Part shown: positions 12,104 to 25,438 of the stretch, one piece after another
Layout of the letters: every line of letters starts with the position of its first letter
How positions within the stretch are numbered: the stretch's first letter is position 1
Assembly (NCBI GenBank): GCA_021904315.1
Contig: CM038917.1
Span: forward strand, 11,206,041 to 11,270,040
Direction of reading: 5' to 3'
Origin: Sphagnum magellanicum
Taxonomy: Eukaryota > Streptophyta > Sphagnopsida > Sphagnales > Sphagnaceae
DNA length: 64,000 nucleotides
Notes under the pieces: model-generated
What the model saw: the letters and a program-made list of their open reading frames with translations, nothing else
The model's database searches: none
Told to the model about the DNA's origin: nothing
Position numbers and translations under genes: made by a program

Positions 12104-13193
12104 GGCTCAAGCAGTGAATTATTATTTTTCTTTAAAATTCATGTGGCGAAAATTCGCCATTTTGCTATTAAAAAAAAGAGTCCCAGGGAGTGGTCAAAGG
12201 AAATCGCCATATTTAGAGGAAAAAAATATGAAATCACCAAGATTTTTGGAGGATTTGGAAGATTTCTAGCTTCTTTCTTTTGAAATCGCCATATTTAGCT
12301 AATTACTTATGATAGTTCCCCAACATGTAATCTACTTCTCTATTTGTCTTGTAGCCAGATTTGGCTAAATCCTCTTGTGACTGATCAGCACTTTTGGAGC
12401 AACATGAGATTATAAAAAAATTTAAAACGCTGGGCTCCAGTGCATTTTTTTGGGGGCAAATTTTCGCACTGTGGCAACCAAAAAAAAACCTTGGGTGAAT
12501 TATACAAAGGCTGTTTCTGAAAGGAAAAAGGAAAAAAAGGGGAAAGTTTTGCCAGTTTTAGGGGAAAAAAATCACATCTCACCATATATAGACAATGAGT
12601 CCCTATATGTCACCAAAAATTGAAAAAAGAAAACCCTGCTTGTAGCCTCCTTTTTTTATTGGCAAAATTTCGCCCAAAAGAATTTTTTTGTCCATTTTAT
12701 GATATAGCCAAAGTGATGATCATCCACAGGAAGGTTTAGCCAAAATATGGCTACAAGTTAAACATGAAAGTAAAAAACTTTAAACATCCTTCCGCTTAAA
12801 CCATGCATAGAAAAATCTGGCAATTTTTCTTAAAATTTGGTCAGATTCTGGCTATTGAAAAGCACAAAAAAAACTTGATTTCGGCTCTCTTAAATTTAAA
12901 TTTCTCTTTATTGATATATATAGCCAGCAGAAAAAGCACAGGCTGCCAAAAAGGGAAATTAAAAATTCGAAAAAGAAGGGGCTTTGAAGGCTTTTTTGAG
13001 GCGCCAGAAGTGAAACAAAATAAACATCACCACACTCATGTATTTCGTTTTCAGTGTGTATAGCCAAAAATAAATAAAGGGATGAGTAAAGATTTGAACT
13101 TTATTTGTGATTTATAGCCAGATTTGGCTAAATCTTCCTAGGGACGATCGCCACTTTGGCTGCAAACAAAAAAATCTTCATAAAAAAACACTG
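12104..13193 (+). mobile_element. composite AGCCA/TGGC family element
   Basis: It opens 'cagtgaattatt' followed by the palindrome 'gtggcgaaaattcgccat' and ends 'caaacaaaaaa...aaacactg'. The left half (12104-12400) matches 62575-62910 and the reverse complement of 63220-63680. The right half (12935-13193) matches 4128-4405 and 49340-49765. Internal 'agccagatttggct' palindromes recur. Ends of the form CAGTG...CACTG would suit a hAT-derived non-autonomous element, but the 8 bp on either side do not match, so I treat this as a composite or nested insertion. Confidence 0.5.
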
Positions 13194-14393
13194 ACCCGGA
13201 GTCTCAAGGGGAATGAGGGGGAACAAGAACAAAGAACCACCAGAAACTGACCCTATGAAACTACCGGGTGGGAAATTGACCACAAGGATCAAATTGAACC
13301 AAGGGAGATCAATAATTTTTTTAAAAAAAAAACAATAAATTTCAATACAATAATAGAATCAATTGAAATAAAAGAAAATGAAGGAGATCTGAGCGCGGAT
13401 GACGGATGATGAGAAGTTTTCCAAAAGGACGAATAACAAACGGTAGGATGGACAGAAGATGATCCAGTGGGGGGTGGGGGCAGGGAGAGGGGGATTGGGG
13501 GCGTGACAGGAAGCACAAAGGATCTAACAGACTAGAATGACCTCCGCCACTTTTGATGGGTTCCTTCCACAAAACGACAAACAGAAAAAAGCCTTTACAT
13601 ATTAAGGTACTATTTTTACTAGGGTAGTACTAGAAAGGACATTACCAATCAACCATATATTAAGGTTTCCTACTAGTAGGTTCAATTATGTACTGAGTAC
13701 CTCCCCACCTCCTCAGTGGCTCAACAATGCTGAAGTGACTCCACATCCATGATATGAAACAAGTATCAGATGAAAACCTGCCAATCGTCGATAAAACAAA
13801 GCACCCAACATAAGGGGAGATAAAGGTACAAGTTGGAAGGACCCAAGTCTTTGGCACATGAAAAATCCTCCAAATAGGGTGAATTGTAATGGGAACGATA
13901 ACAAGTCAAGTACATGAACCCTTCCATCGTCGTGAGAAGCCTATTAAATAAGAAGAGGGGAGGAACAATTAATAGAATGTCTCGTCTAAGATAACCTTCA
14001 CCTACAAGAATAGCACACTTTGAAATAAAAGCTTCCCGCTCTCATTACAACACCATTGACACCCTCTATCTATAAAATGAATGTAAAATCAAAAGAAGAA
14101 GGCTTTTAGTGCCCTTTCGCTCTCCATACCATGTTAGGATATCGATGAAAAAAAAATCAAGCTTGCTTATGCAAACACCCAAAGACCTCTATAACTAGCA
14201 AGAGAATCACGTTTATTGAATATCAATTGTGATAAAAGTCATCCTTAGCCTAAGTTGTGATTATCTTAACAACCCCACGAAATAGAACTATTCGCAAAAC
14301 CAAATATGTTCAAATGGGGTCATCGATGATAATGTTAGTTAATGTTTGAACCCCATTTACTGAAAGCATAATGTCAACATTTTGACATGAAGA
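13194..14393. other. intergenic, no gene seen
   Basis: AT-rich sequence with a G-rich patch near 13465-13505 and no recognised domain. It may be part of the decayed retroelement that carries the adjacent gag frame. Confidence 0.35.
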
Positions 14394-15083
14394 TTAAAAG
14401 GGTAGGTGGCAAAAGAATGTGGGTTTGCTCACATAAAATGTGAAGTCTTGTATCTTTTGTGATAGATGCAAAGGCACCATGACTTGATGAAATCCCTTGC
14501 TTGAAAAAATGGATGAATGACTCATTGAAATATTAACATGTTTTTTCACAAGAACATCAACCACAATTCCATCTTCATGTTTTGTTTTCAATAGTTCAAA
14601 TGGAGTTTTTCCTAACAAATCAACCAATACCCATTCAACTTCTAGGTTTGTATAATCTCACATCACACACAATTTCATGATCTCAAAATAGAATTGAAAA
14701 GGAAACCTTCTTTTATGTTCTACATCCTTTAATTTACTTCTTGTAAATAAATTTCCGATTTTATCATAATAACCGTAAACTTGTTGTTTGGGTTCTTGTT
14801 TGATCAAATCCAATTTAACTTTGATCTCCTCCTTATCTTTAGTTTCATACTTCAACAACATGGTTGTTTTCATGGTCTGCCAATTAATAGGAACAATAGC
14901 CATCTTTTTGAACCATTCTTTCAATTTGCCTTTCAAATTGAATCTGCCAATCTTGAATAATTTTTTTGCATTGATCCCTTTTACTTCAACTATCATCTCC
15001 ACCCTTTCAACCCAATCATGGACATCTTCAAATTCCTCATCCCAAAGCAACTCATCCATACCTTTTGGGCTTGTCATCTTCAA
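14394..15083 (-). pseudogene. decayed LTR-retrotransposon gag fragment
   Basis: A minus-strand frame of about 230 codons is interrupted by one in-frame TGA at 14658-14660, after which the same frame continues. The pattern is that of the plant Ty3-type retrotransposon gag domain: 'DVHDWVERVE' near the start, 'LKEWFKKM', then 'INWQTMKTTMLLKY', and later 'VDLLGKTPFELL'. No zinc knuckle, protease, reverse transcriptase or integrase was found nearby. This is a relic, and its LTRs are not identified. Confidence 0.6.
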
Positions 15084-17271
15084 GGAATAACTTTCCTACT
15101 ATCTATTTATTGTAAAAATCAACATGATGTTCACTGTCATTTATCCATATGTTCTTTTCCAAATGTCTCCTACATAAGGTGGGGGTTTCTATTTTTCAAC
15201 ATCATGAAGAAAACAAATCAAAACAAAAGGTGTTAGAGTTTTTATCTGGATTTGAAGTCTCTCCTTTGTTTCCAAAATGTTTCATCATCATGCATAAACT
15301 CCTTCATAGTAGTCTTCACACACTATGACATTATGTTATTAATACTCATGATCCAAAAACATAGAAACCACTAACTTTCTTCTCTAATTGATGTTGCACC
15401 AAAATCTTTAGGTCTTATAGCAAATGTAATAATATCAAATATCTCAAAATTGGACCCCTTAGAGATCTCTAAACCTGGTCCAATCCAAGAATGTTGATGA
15501 TTCCAAAACTTGTAATGCAAATAATAATGGATCTTATTTCTAGTGCAATAATTTCAATATCCTATCAAACAATTGTAGTAATTGTTACTCTTGTAATACC
15601 TAAGGATTTTTTAAAATAAATTTATCCTCTTGATTAAAATAAAGTGTAATTAGCCCTAACTGACCAACTTTAATTTAACATAGCCCCATAAGATAGAACT
15701 AGCTCTAATACCCCAAAAAAAAACATATAAAAGATGCCAAATATTCTATTCATCAACAACACAATGCTTATAGATTGAAACTTGTAAGAGTCATACAATT
15801 ACAAAGATGCCTTACATCCTTGCAACTCATTATATTGTGTTCATATCTAACAAAAATTTCTTTACAAGACTACATGCATATGATGGATTTAAACACTTCA
15901 GATTTCCTCTCTTTAAAGCTATCATGATTTCGGATGAGGCCATTTGTACAAACAACACCACATACTTCATAAGGCACCTTAACATAACCATGATAATGGA
16001 CAACACAAATCCTTATAATCCAACTTGGAGATGTTCATTTACTTGAACACACAAAGCAAAAGCAAGTATAAATGTTTAACTTCAATTAAGCGTTGCTATT
16101 AATCTCCAATCTTTTCTAGCTTCATTCCATCAATGACATCATCCACATTCACACCACAAAAAACAAAACAATGCCATATTAATACCTAAGTTATCACTCC
16201 TTCATAAAACTAAAGCCATCATTGAAAAAACACCCACAAATCATAGCGCATTCCTGTAAATGATAAAAAAACAAAATAATGGATAATTTTCAACGTTTAA
16301 ACAATGTCATGTACATTTCACATTCACACCTTTAAAAAGCAAGACATACTTATAGGTTACATTATAACCAAGGGCTAACTAACAATCAACTACCAATTTT
16401 GATCCAAGTTACCCAAAACTATGTCTAGATTTTAGTACTAAAACTAGAATCATAATTTTTGTTTTTTAAAAACCGGACCCATGACTAGAACCCAAATTTA
16501 GAATTTCTTTTTGAAGAAGCAAACTTGGATTTGGAATGGCTTTAATTTATTTATAGAACTGGAATCAATGATTATTAATAACAGTCAAAAATTGCCCAAC
16601 ACTGGTCTAGACTTTGTACTTGGTTTCTCCCTATTCCAATATTATCTTGGCCCCTTTCAATACATAAAATAACCATATGACACAATTGTAAAAAAAAACA
16701 AGGCAAAAAAACCCATGAGATGTGAGTCATGAAACCCTTTCTCCCCCTTCCCCAACCCCAACTTAAAAACCTAATAAACTTTGTAGAGTTCAAAGGAGGG
16801 ACCCAATTCCATTTGAGGAGTATAATTTATGTTCTAAAGGGTGTGGAAGGCACCAATTTCCAAAGGATTATACACCATTTAATTAACTTCTCATCGTAAT
16901 TGCAACATCTAAAGCTGGAGACCAAGAAAGTAACAAAGAATGTGAGTTTAAAAAGTTCAAATAACAAACAACCAACTTCCATTATTTGCAAAATTCACTT
17001 CACATTTGTTACATGCTCTTGGTAGTTCATTCATTAGTTTTTGGGTAGTTGAGATTAATTCTCAAATATTTATATTTAACCATGATGGAATTAAGATTAA
17101 GGTAAATCAATGTGCTCCCTACTTTTCCTTCTTGGTTTATTATCAGTTGTAATAAATAGTTGTAAATTCGAAATTTTAAAGTAATGTTAATGTGAACATT
17201 ACCAAGTTTTGAATTTTAAAAAGTTAGGTAGATATCCACATGTACATAATACTTTGGAAGACCTTGGCTAA
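15084..17271. other. intergenic, retroelement debris
   Basis: AT-rich DNA without intact frames. An isolated terminus 'attgcccaacactgg' lies at 16591-16604, the same motif that ends elements near 1.2 and 26.1 kb. The block before it (16430-16590) has AACC/GGTT-rich composition like those copies. Confidence 0.4.
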
Positions 17272-18187
17272 TGCACCCCCAAACTCCTTGATAGACTCAA
17301 CTGCGAGTTTAAAGGTGAAAATAATGGAAGGATAAGGAATTGAGGTACACTCCTTGGCTCGCAACACTTTGGGGGTAAAGGGGCATGCTGAAGCTTTGAG
17401 ATGGGGATTAGGACGAGTGACAAGTGAGTCAATTATTCACACGGACTTGCACAAACTAAACAACAAGTTGGTTAGTGTGTAGTTGAAACACTTTTGGTGC
17501 ACAAACAAACCACAAGCAAACATGGACTCACAAGATTGACCACAACCCGGACTCAGGGAAAGCCACCACCTTCCCCTTTATAGTATTTTTTATGCATGGC
17601 CAAGGGGCCTGCACCCAAATGTCATTTTGTCCTAGGACTCCCAACTTGGGAGTCCCAAAATTCCCGAAATTAGGACTCTCGCGATTTTTGGAAACGCATA
17701 ACTTCTTGTGAAAACCTTTGATTGAGGTGAAGTCTAAAGAAAGTTGTAGCCCTCATCAAGAGTTTTCCAATGTTATGTGGCATGCCACCTGCGCGTAAGT
17801 AAATCAGGGTGATTATTTACTTTTAGTGGTTAGGAGTCAAATTGGCACTTTGACTCACGACCCTTCTTTTGGCCATAACTTCTATTTTAAGTATTTCAAA
17901 TGGGTCATGCGAGCCCATTTTAGACATCTAAGTTTTAAAAGATTTCCAATGGTATAAAAAAAAATTTAATCAAATGAGTTTTGACCCTTGTAATCACCTT
18001 CTGAAATTCAGGAGTCCATAAGGACTCCAACTCCCAAAGTGGGAGCCCACTTGGGAGTGTGTGGGTTCATTCTTTCACATTCTCTTACACTCATTGGAGC
18101 ATGAAATGTGACTCCTAGGTTTCATTTTTAACCGCACCTTTGTAAGCCCTTGCCTTGGTCACGAGCCCAAGGCTAGGGTTGTGACAT
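17272..18187 (-). mobile_element. LTR copy B, apparently full length (about 916 bp)
   Basis: Read on the minus strand it starts 'tgtcacaaccctagcc' and ends 'tttgggggtgca', a TG...CA structure. It matches copy A (1-887) and copy C (18716-19383). A TATA-like 'actataaagggg' lies in the same place as the AT-rich leader of the other copies and may be the LTR promoter. No internal retrotransposon region joins it, so it is probably solo. I saw no matching 5-bp target duplication. Confidence 0.65.
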
Positions 18188-18715
18188 TGGGTTACATACT
18201 CTCTTGTAAGAATTGGCTTTGGGGATCACAAAAAATAATTCTAACGTCTCCACCCCTCTAAAACTCTCTAAGTGTAAGTAACACAATTGACTAATCTTTA
18301 ACATCATCATTCAGTGTTATTCTTAGAGTTAGCTATGTGTGTTAGTTTTATTTTTTACCCTAAGGAAAAGGAAACTCTTAAGACAACAAGAAAATTGACA
18401 ATTGAAAGGAAACAAAGGAGGAATTAGGGAATAACAACTTGGAAAATGGGAGGATTATAGGGATCAGAGCCACTTGTAATAGTAGATGGAGAAGAAAAAA
18501 TTAGTGGAAAAAATTTCAATTAGGGTTAGTTTTATTTTTTTTAGCATTCACCCAATGTTTTTGTTTTGGTTAAGGCTTTTGTTTCATTTTGAATTTATGT
18601 TCTAGTGGAACCATTGGGATTTCAGTGAGATTGACCACTAGACCAAAACTTATGGGTATCAATTTGTTAAAAAAAACTTTGGATTTTTTGTAGGTTTTTT
18701 TTTCAAAGGTTTAGG
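18188..18715. other. spacer between two inverted LTRs
   Basis: About 530 bp of AT-rich DNA without coding potential. It is not an internal retrotransposon region, because the LTRs on each side are inverted relative to one another. Confidence 0.4.
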
Positions 18716-19383
18716 TGTTGTAACCCTAACATTGGGTTCATGACTAAGTGTGAAGTGCAAGGGCCCATGATGTTGAGAGTGTGTTTAGGTGTGAAACACA
18801 CTCTCACAAATGGGGGAGAATGCAAAGGATGAAGCCCAATGACTTCCAAATGCACTCCCACTTTGGAGTTGCATTCATGTGGGAGTTATGAATGTTTTGA
18901 GCCTTGGTTGAAAAGGTAAACAAACACCAAATTGGGCCCCCAAGACACCATTAAAAAGGTCTTGAAACATAAATTTTTAAAGTGCCCTTGCATTGTTCAT
19001 TTAGACTTGAGGAGTCCCAGGGAAAAGTGACATTTGGATGTAGTCCCAATGGAGAGGCGTAGAGCATATTATAGGGAAGGGAGTGGTGCCCCCTCCCAAA
19101 GGTTGCGGGCATGTAAAGCTTGTGCTTGAAGTTGTCCCTATTAAGTCCGTTGTACCATTTCCATTCAACTTACATTAACCACCCTCTTTCTTACTTGTGT
19201 AGGTTGATATCCTCTTCAACTCACACTTGTGAATTCGTCTTAGTCCCCATGTTGGAGCTTTAGCACGTCTCTTTTACCTCTAAAGTGCTACAAGCTAAGG
19301 AGCATACCCCAACTTTGTCCTTTTCCACTATTTTCACCTTCAGACTTACATCTAAGTCTTTCAAGGAGTTTAAGGGTGTGTCA
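18716..19383 (+). mobile_element. solo LTR copy C with target duplication
   Basis: It begins 'tgttgtaaccctaac' and ends 'aagggtgtgtca'. It is flanked on both sides by the pentamer TTAGG (18711-18715 and 19384-19388), the expected 5-bp duplication for an LTR retrotransposon. At about 668 bp it is shorter than copy B, so it has internal deletions or belongs to a subfamily. The flanking duplication makes it a solo LTR left by LTR-LTR recombination. Confidence 0.75.
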
Positions 19384-19388
19384 TTAGG

Positions 19389-22300
19389 TTCTCATGGTAA
19401 ATGAAAAAGTAAAGTGGTTTTTAAAATGTGTGGGCTTATAATTTGAAGATAATATTTTTAATTGAAGAATTTGTCCGAAAAAAAAGAAACATTTTTTTTG
19501 TTGATGTTGTACATAATTATTAAAGTGGATTGGGATCTTTGTGAAGAGGGTATCTAGTCCACCATAATTGTCTTTAGGAAACTTTTGCACAACGTTATTT
19601 ATTTCAAGTTCTCCAAGACTAGGAACAAAGAATCAAGCCTATAATGTTTTAGCATTAAAATGTTTAGGTTGTGTTGAACGCAACATAATAGTGATTGTGC
19701 CATTTAAACTTCTAATGAAGTTAAGGTTTGGCTTTGCCATAATGCCCTAGCCAAAGACCCCTCAAATAGTTTCTTATATTTATCCTTTTGATCCATTTAA
19801 TCTTTTATGGTTGGCTTTGTAGATTTAAGATTGCCCTATAATAGTCGGTAGTTTTTTAATAAGTGGGCATGTGCTCTTATTAGGCCTCCTTCCTCATGGG
19901 CACCAAATGTCCCATGTCCCCTAGTTCATCATGTCGAATCAAACCTTGTCCTTCCCATTACCCATTTGTTTTATCATGTGCCACCACAGACCTAGTTTCC
20001 ACCTCATCTCCCATGCAAACCATGCATCTTCCATCGATTCCCCTTCTTATTTTAATAAACCACACACCACCCACTAATTCCCTTTATTGGCCCCCAGCCC
20101 TTTATGTGAATGTGAAACCCTAATCTTGCACTTTTTCAAAGCCCCTTGATCATGCGCATGTAAGACCTTTTCCCCTTTCCATTCTACTAACCTTTTCAGT
20201 TGCACATGATTAGACCCCCCAACCTACCTTCATCTCCTCAACATGTTTGCAATTTCCCCTTAAAATCTTTTGCCCCACTTGTTGGCACCAATTTACCAAT
20301 TGAGGGTTAACTCATCATTAGTGTTTTTATCAAACACCCAATTCATCTAATTCCCATGACTATCCCAATTCAATAACTTCCTTTGTTCCCACCTTGTTTA
20401 CATTAGCTTAGACTTGGGTTTCATCTTTGGATGTTCTCAAGTCTTTTCATTTAGGCTTTTGTTGTCTTTGATTGTATAATTACATCCTTGTTGCTCTATG
20501 ACATGACATACAAGTGGTGTTTTGTTTTCCATTGGATAAGCTTGCACAAAACCCCTATGATGTGGCAAATTGGCACTTGCTCTTTTTATTACCCTAATGG
20601 TGTTTCGCTTTGCCCCCTCATGGCAGGGTAGGGAGGCATAGGAAAATGCAAATTCATCTCAAGCATTTTCTAGCAAATAATTGGGAAAACTTGCAAAAAA
20701 AAATTTCTTTGCAAGTTTAAACTTTGGCAACAAGTTCAAGTTTAGTGCCTTTTCCCCAACATAAATGTCTTTTTTATAGTCTAGTTCTTGGACATGTAGG
20801 GGAATATTCTAAAACAACCCACACATTGGCACCATTTTCCCCTACACCCACGTCCTCTGACATCACCTAAGTTCTCATTGCATTACACCTTGATTTAGAT
20901 GGCTACTTCTCATTTTTCCTAGAAAATTACAAACTAGACCAAGACCTTAAACTTTTTTTTTGATTCCTTCAAACTAACATTCCAACACATGCCCCATTTG
21001 TCAGCAAGTGGTATTTTTGGGATGGTTTTTGAACACCTTCGGGATTGTTTTCACCCAGAAGATTCAACGAATGGATTCTTTTAGTTATTTCAACTTTGTT
21101 ATCATATTGTTAAAAGTCACATCCCATTTCAAATTACATGTGTCCTTGGCGCGGCCTGCTTTTTAACCATGACCAAGCCTTTAGGCAAAATTCATCCCAT
21201 TGTAATGGGGGAAGCACTATATCGACTCACAAGTTGCACCTTTATGCCTTCAATTTTATGACGCCTTTGTAACAAAATTTTCCCCACACCAATTTAGAAT
21301 TATAACTAAAGGTGATTGTGAAGTAATAGTCCATGGCATTAGGTGCACCTTAAACCTTTACCTCGACTAGGTTGTTATCTAACTAGAAATGGCAAACACC
21401 TTCAATTTAGTGTCAGGAGGGGTCATATTTCAAAAACTTTGTGCAATAGGTGGAAACATCATGTAACTCATCCCTTTTGTTCATGCATGTTATGCATTTG
21501 AGTCTCCCCTGTCTTACAACCATCGTAATCGTGAAGATGATGTCACAGTCATCCCTTTTGCCATGGGAACCCGCCAAGGTGACCCCTTGGGAGGGGCATT
21601 ATTCAGATAAGCCCATTTTAGGGCCTTGTGTTCTACAACTAATCATTTCTTTTCTTGGCTATTTCCTTCCATTGTAGATGACACTCACATCATAGGTCCC
21701 CTTTCTATTGTATCATTCGCATATGAACATTTTCAAACTAAATTCTATGTGATAGGTCTTTTTATCCAACTTCATAAATGTGTAGGATGATTGCTTTCTA
21801 GCCTATCGCCTGACTTCAACACCCCATCCTAGTTTCCAACCCCATTAGAAGGAATTATAATTTTGGGAATTCCATTAGGCATTTCATCATTCACATCATC
21901 CTTCATCAAAGATGCCCCTATTAGAAGATGTTCGACATGTGGATCTTTTTGTTAAAATAGGTGATGTTTAGATAACTTTTGGAATTCTAACTCATTGTTT
22001 CGTGCAATGGCTTTCATATTTTTTATGATGTACACTTCTTTCTTCCACCTTCATAGAGTCTTTCATTTCTTTTAATTCCTCTTTCCTTCAAGTGTTTGGG
22101 CACTTTTTAGGTTCAAGATCCTTTAAAAACCTCAAAGGACTTTTAGCACATAAACAAGTTTCTTTCCCAATAATTTTCGGTGGCATCAAGTTCATACTGA
22201 TGACCACCATCACCTTAATAACCTATTTAGGGAGTTGGGCCTTTATAACCTCAATCATAATTACTAAGTTTATAATTGATCAAAATCTCGTCCTTCTTGA

Positions 22301-23340
22301 AGCTTTAACATGAATCGACAATAACACCTTCCCTTTCTAGTAAAACCCCAAGGTGGCATGTGATTTCCTATCGCTCGTAGTTCACGCATGTCTTCATTTG
22401 TTTGAACAATTCATTGAACAACAAATGGTTCGACTTCAAGATTACATCTAGGAATGTCTCCATCATCATACCCTTTTTAGAATATTTTTCAATGGGATAT
22501 TTGAAGCCCATCGTGCTCGAATTTTATCATGTTCTGGCCCAAGGGTAGGGTGCTTGGCTTATAATTTGACCAATCTTCCCAAGTTTTCAACTAGCTTCTT
22601 CGATTTTTCCCACAATGCTTCAAATACGACTTAGATTGCCCCATCATCAATTGCAAGTATCCCTTGATGTGTGTGCACACATTACATTGACCTTATGGGT
22701 ATCCACCTCTTATGTTGTGTTCATGGCAACGATCGCATAGGAACCCATGATGTAATTTGCGAGACCCTTGCTACCATTGTGCAGGATGTTGGCTTTCACG
22801 TGGGGTGAGAACAATTACATGTGCTTCCTTCAAACACAATCAACTCTTCCCATCGACAAGTCAACATTATATTCACCAAAGATGGCATTCGCACTTTAGT
22901 CGACGTTGTTGTTGTTGATCCAACACAAGCAAATTTATTTCCCCGATCTTGTGCCACCCAAGGATTTGCTACTTTTGATGCAACTCAAGCCAAAAAATGA
23001 TGTTATCGCAATTGACACCATGTTGATTAGTTCTTTCCCCTAGTAATGGAGGTATTTGAATGTCTACATAAGCAAGCAAATGTGTTTTTACACAATTGTG
23101 CCAATGCCATTTGGAGTTGGAAAGGACCAGAGGGCCTTCTTCTTTTTGTCTTGATTACTTTTTTTTTGACAAAAAATTTCAATCATATTGCAAAGGCTGC
23201 AAGCATCCTCCATCTTAAGTTGAGTGATAGCCATAAGCCTAACTACTTCCCGACTTCCATCCCTTCTGGACACATCTCCCATCTCCGCAACTGACTTATT
23301 GCAAGCATTCAATTTTTTATATGGAAAAACACGACCGACC
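19389..23340. other. long anonymous region, no gene seen
   Basis: C/T-rich on the plus strand with only short frames. No protein domain was recognised in six frames. The strand-biased composition over about 3.5 kb would fit an ancient retroelement body, but I cannot identify it. Confidence 0.4.
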
Positions 23341-25437
23341 TATTACTAGTGATCAGTTTTTGACCTAGTTAGGTTTTGACATCTAGTTTGAGCTAACTTG
23401 ACATCATGTAAATTCTCCCTTTTCTTTTTTCTTATCCTGTTGTACATTTTCCTAATCTACAGTGTGTCTATCAATAAAGTTTTGCAGGGTTGCACACACT
23501 TTGGTTGGTTGCAAACCAACCACGCTTGCCCAGGTTTCTGTGTTTCAAAAGTAGATCGAACAAAAGAACCAATGGTTGAGGTGTTTAAGCCCATGTGAGA
23601 AAAAGTGTTATGACTTTGGGACTAAACTTGAATGTAAGGGAGTTGTGCTGCCTTTTCATGTACTTAACAAGTCACAATGTCTGAGATTCTTAGATTGTTA
23701 TTTGAGGGCATTTCCCAAGCACAATTGTCCTTATTAGGTGTAGGAAGGCAGTTTTATAGAATCTTGTCTTTACAAGTGAAAATTATGGACTAGGTGACCA
23801 GGAAGAGCACACTTTACCTTGAGGCACTTTACCTTGAGGCTTGAATAGTCAAGGCATCTCAGCATGGATAGCCACCGACCTTAAGCAGATTATTAGACAT
23901 AACCAATTGTACGGCAGTGTTGGGGTTCAGGAGTTATCAAACAAAAAAGAGCATGAGTTATGAGATTCAGCCAACCACTGGCGAAGAACATGCAAAAAGG
24001 AATTAGGAAAGTATGAAAATATCAAAAGGCAGCAACATACGTAACATAATTGGGGGAGCTCTTATCCAATGGTGTGTTTCCATGTTATTGAGAACACTCC
24101 TTCTTATTGGAATTTCTCATTCAGCATTTGTTTGCTCCTGGGTTACCCATTTTGTAAACCTTCCTACTTACCCCTTCCCTTACCTACCTAGGCAACTACT
24201 AACTACCTATGTAAGTAGGTAAGTATCATAGCTATAAAGGAAGAGAAATGTAAATCGTTACTATGTAAGTAGGCAAGGCACTTGGTGACTAGCCTACCAC
24301 TAGGTAAGTAGATGAAAGTGGTTCGTTGGTACATAACTAACCACTGTACCATGGTTAGCTATGGAACTGAAATACAACAAAGAAGTTTTTCGTGTTCACA
24401 ACACATCCATCCTGGTGCCTTGCTGGGTGTTGGTTCACCTGGTCGACTATGACGAATGTGGCTGAATTATGCTGCTTCATGACAGGGCATGATAGTCATT
24501 TGATTTGAAATGTTTTTGGAATCAATGAACTGTAGGTTTTGATTCCATCAAAAAAACCTTGAGGAATGGATGAATTCCTTGAAAGAATTGGCAAAGAACT
24601 GATGGTTATAAAGGTTGTTATTTGAGACTCTGGTTACCTACATACCAGAATGTGATCTGAAGACAAACCTGATGATGATGTAAAGAAGAAGTGAATCCAA
24701 CTTTGCTGATTTTGCTTCTTTGTTAATTAGACTGGGAATGGAACCCAATGTGGAGACTAGACTGGATGCCAAAAACAGGGGAGGACTTTCCAGATAAAGT
24801 TTTTATTAGCAAATTTTGAAGGTGATGTGTGATTGTGCCACTTTAATTGTGGCTGCAGAAGATCCAAAAAAGTTCACATCATGGAAACAGGTTCCATCAT
24901 GGAAGCAATTGTGCTCAGAAGTGGCCATGACCTTGTCCCCAATGAGCACAAAATCTAGTTTGATACACATTCAGTGATCTCATACATAGTACATATCCAA
25001 GTACCTTGTATCTCTGTCACTCACCCTCCCTTCTTTTATTTATACACCATTTATTGAAAAAGGTGTGTGCATGTGTGTCTGAGACCATTTTTTTTTTCTG
25101 TTTATAAAACTTACAAGCTATGAACAATTTTGGCAGAGATTTTGCAGCAATTGTCAGTGGTACAAAATGTCGCATAAAGTGGGGCAGTTTGCTGTGTTTG
25201 TCTTGTCATTGTGTAATGGCTCTTCCCCCTTATGGCACAAGTTCAAAGCAGCAACAGTTGTTCTCTATTTGCAATGGAATTCTTTTGTCCTTACCAAACA
25301 AGCCCACAACAGTTGAACACAACTCACAGGAACAGGTGGTGGTGCACATTCATAATCTCACCTTCAAAATGTGAGACCAAATGAAAACCTATGTATTTTA
25401 TAATGCTTCAGCCCCTTTTGTTTAGTTCAAAGTTCAA
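23341..25437. other. intergenic, with a 'GTAGGTAAGTAGG' repeat copy
   Basis: At 24150-24450 there are repeated 'gtaagtaggtaag' and 'cttacctacctagg' motifs in both orientations, then 'ggttagctatgg' and 'gaagtttttcgtgttcac'. The same order occurs at 56610-56800 and, reversed, at 54790-55030. No gene is seen. Confidence 0.45.
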
Positions 25438-25438
25438 A

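Noticed and set aside
11634-12110. 158-residue minus-strand frame and overlapping plus-strand frames in the GC-rich upstream region
   Set aside because: Long frames on both strands are expected in GC-rich DNA. None resembles a protein, and the plus-strand frame runs into the repeat at 12104.
12104-13193. Simple hAT element with CAGTG...CACTG ends
   Set aside because: The 8 bp on the two sides differ, and the halves match different repeats, so it is more likely composite.
19890-23340. Retrotransposon pol in the C/T-rich region
   Set aside because: I looked for reverse transcriptase and integrase motifs in the visible frames and found none.
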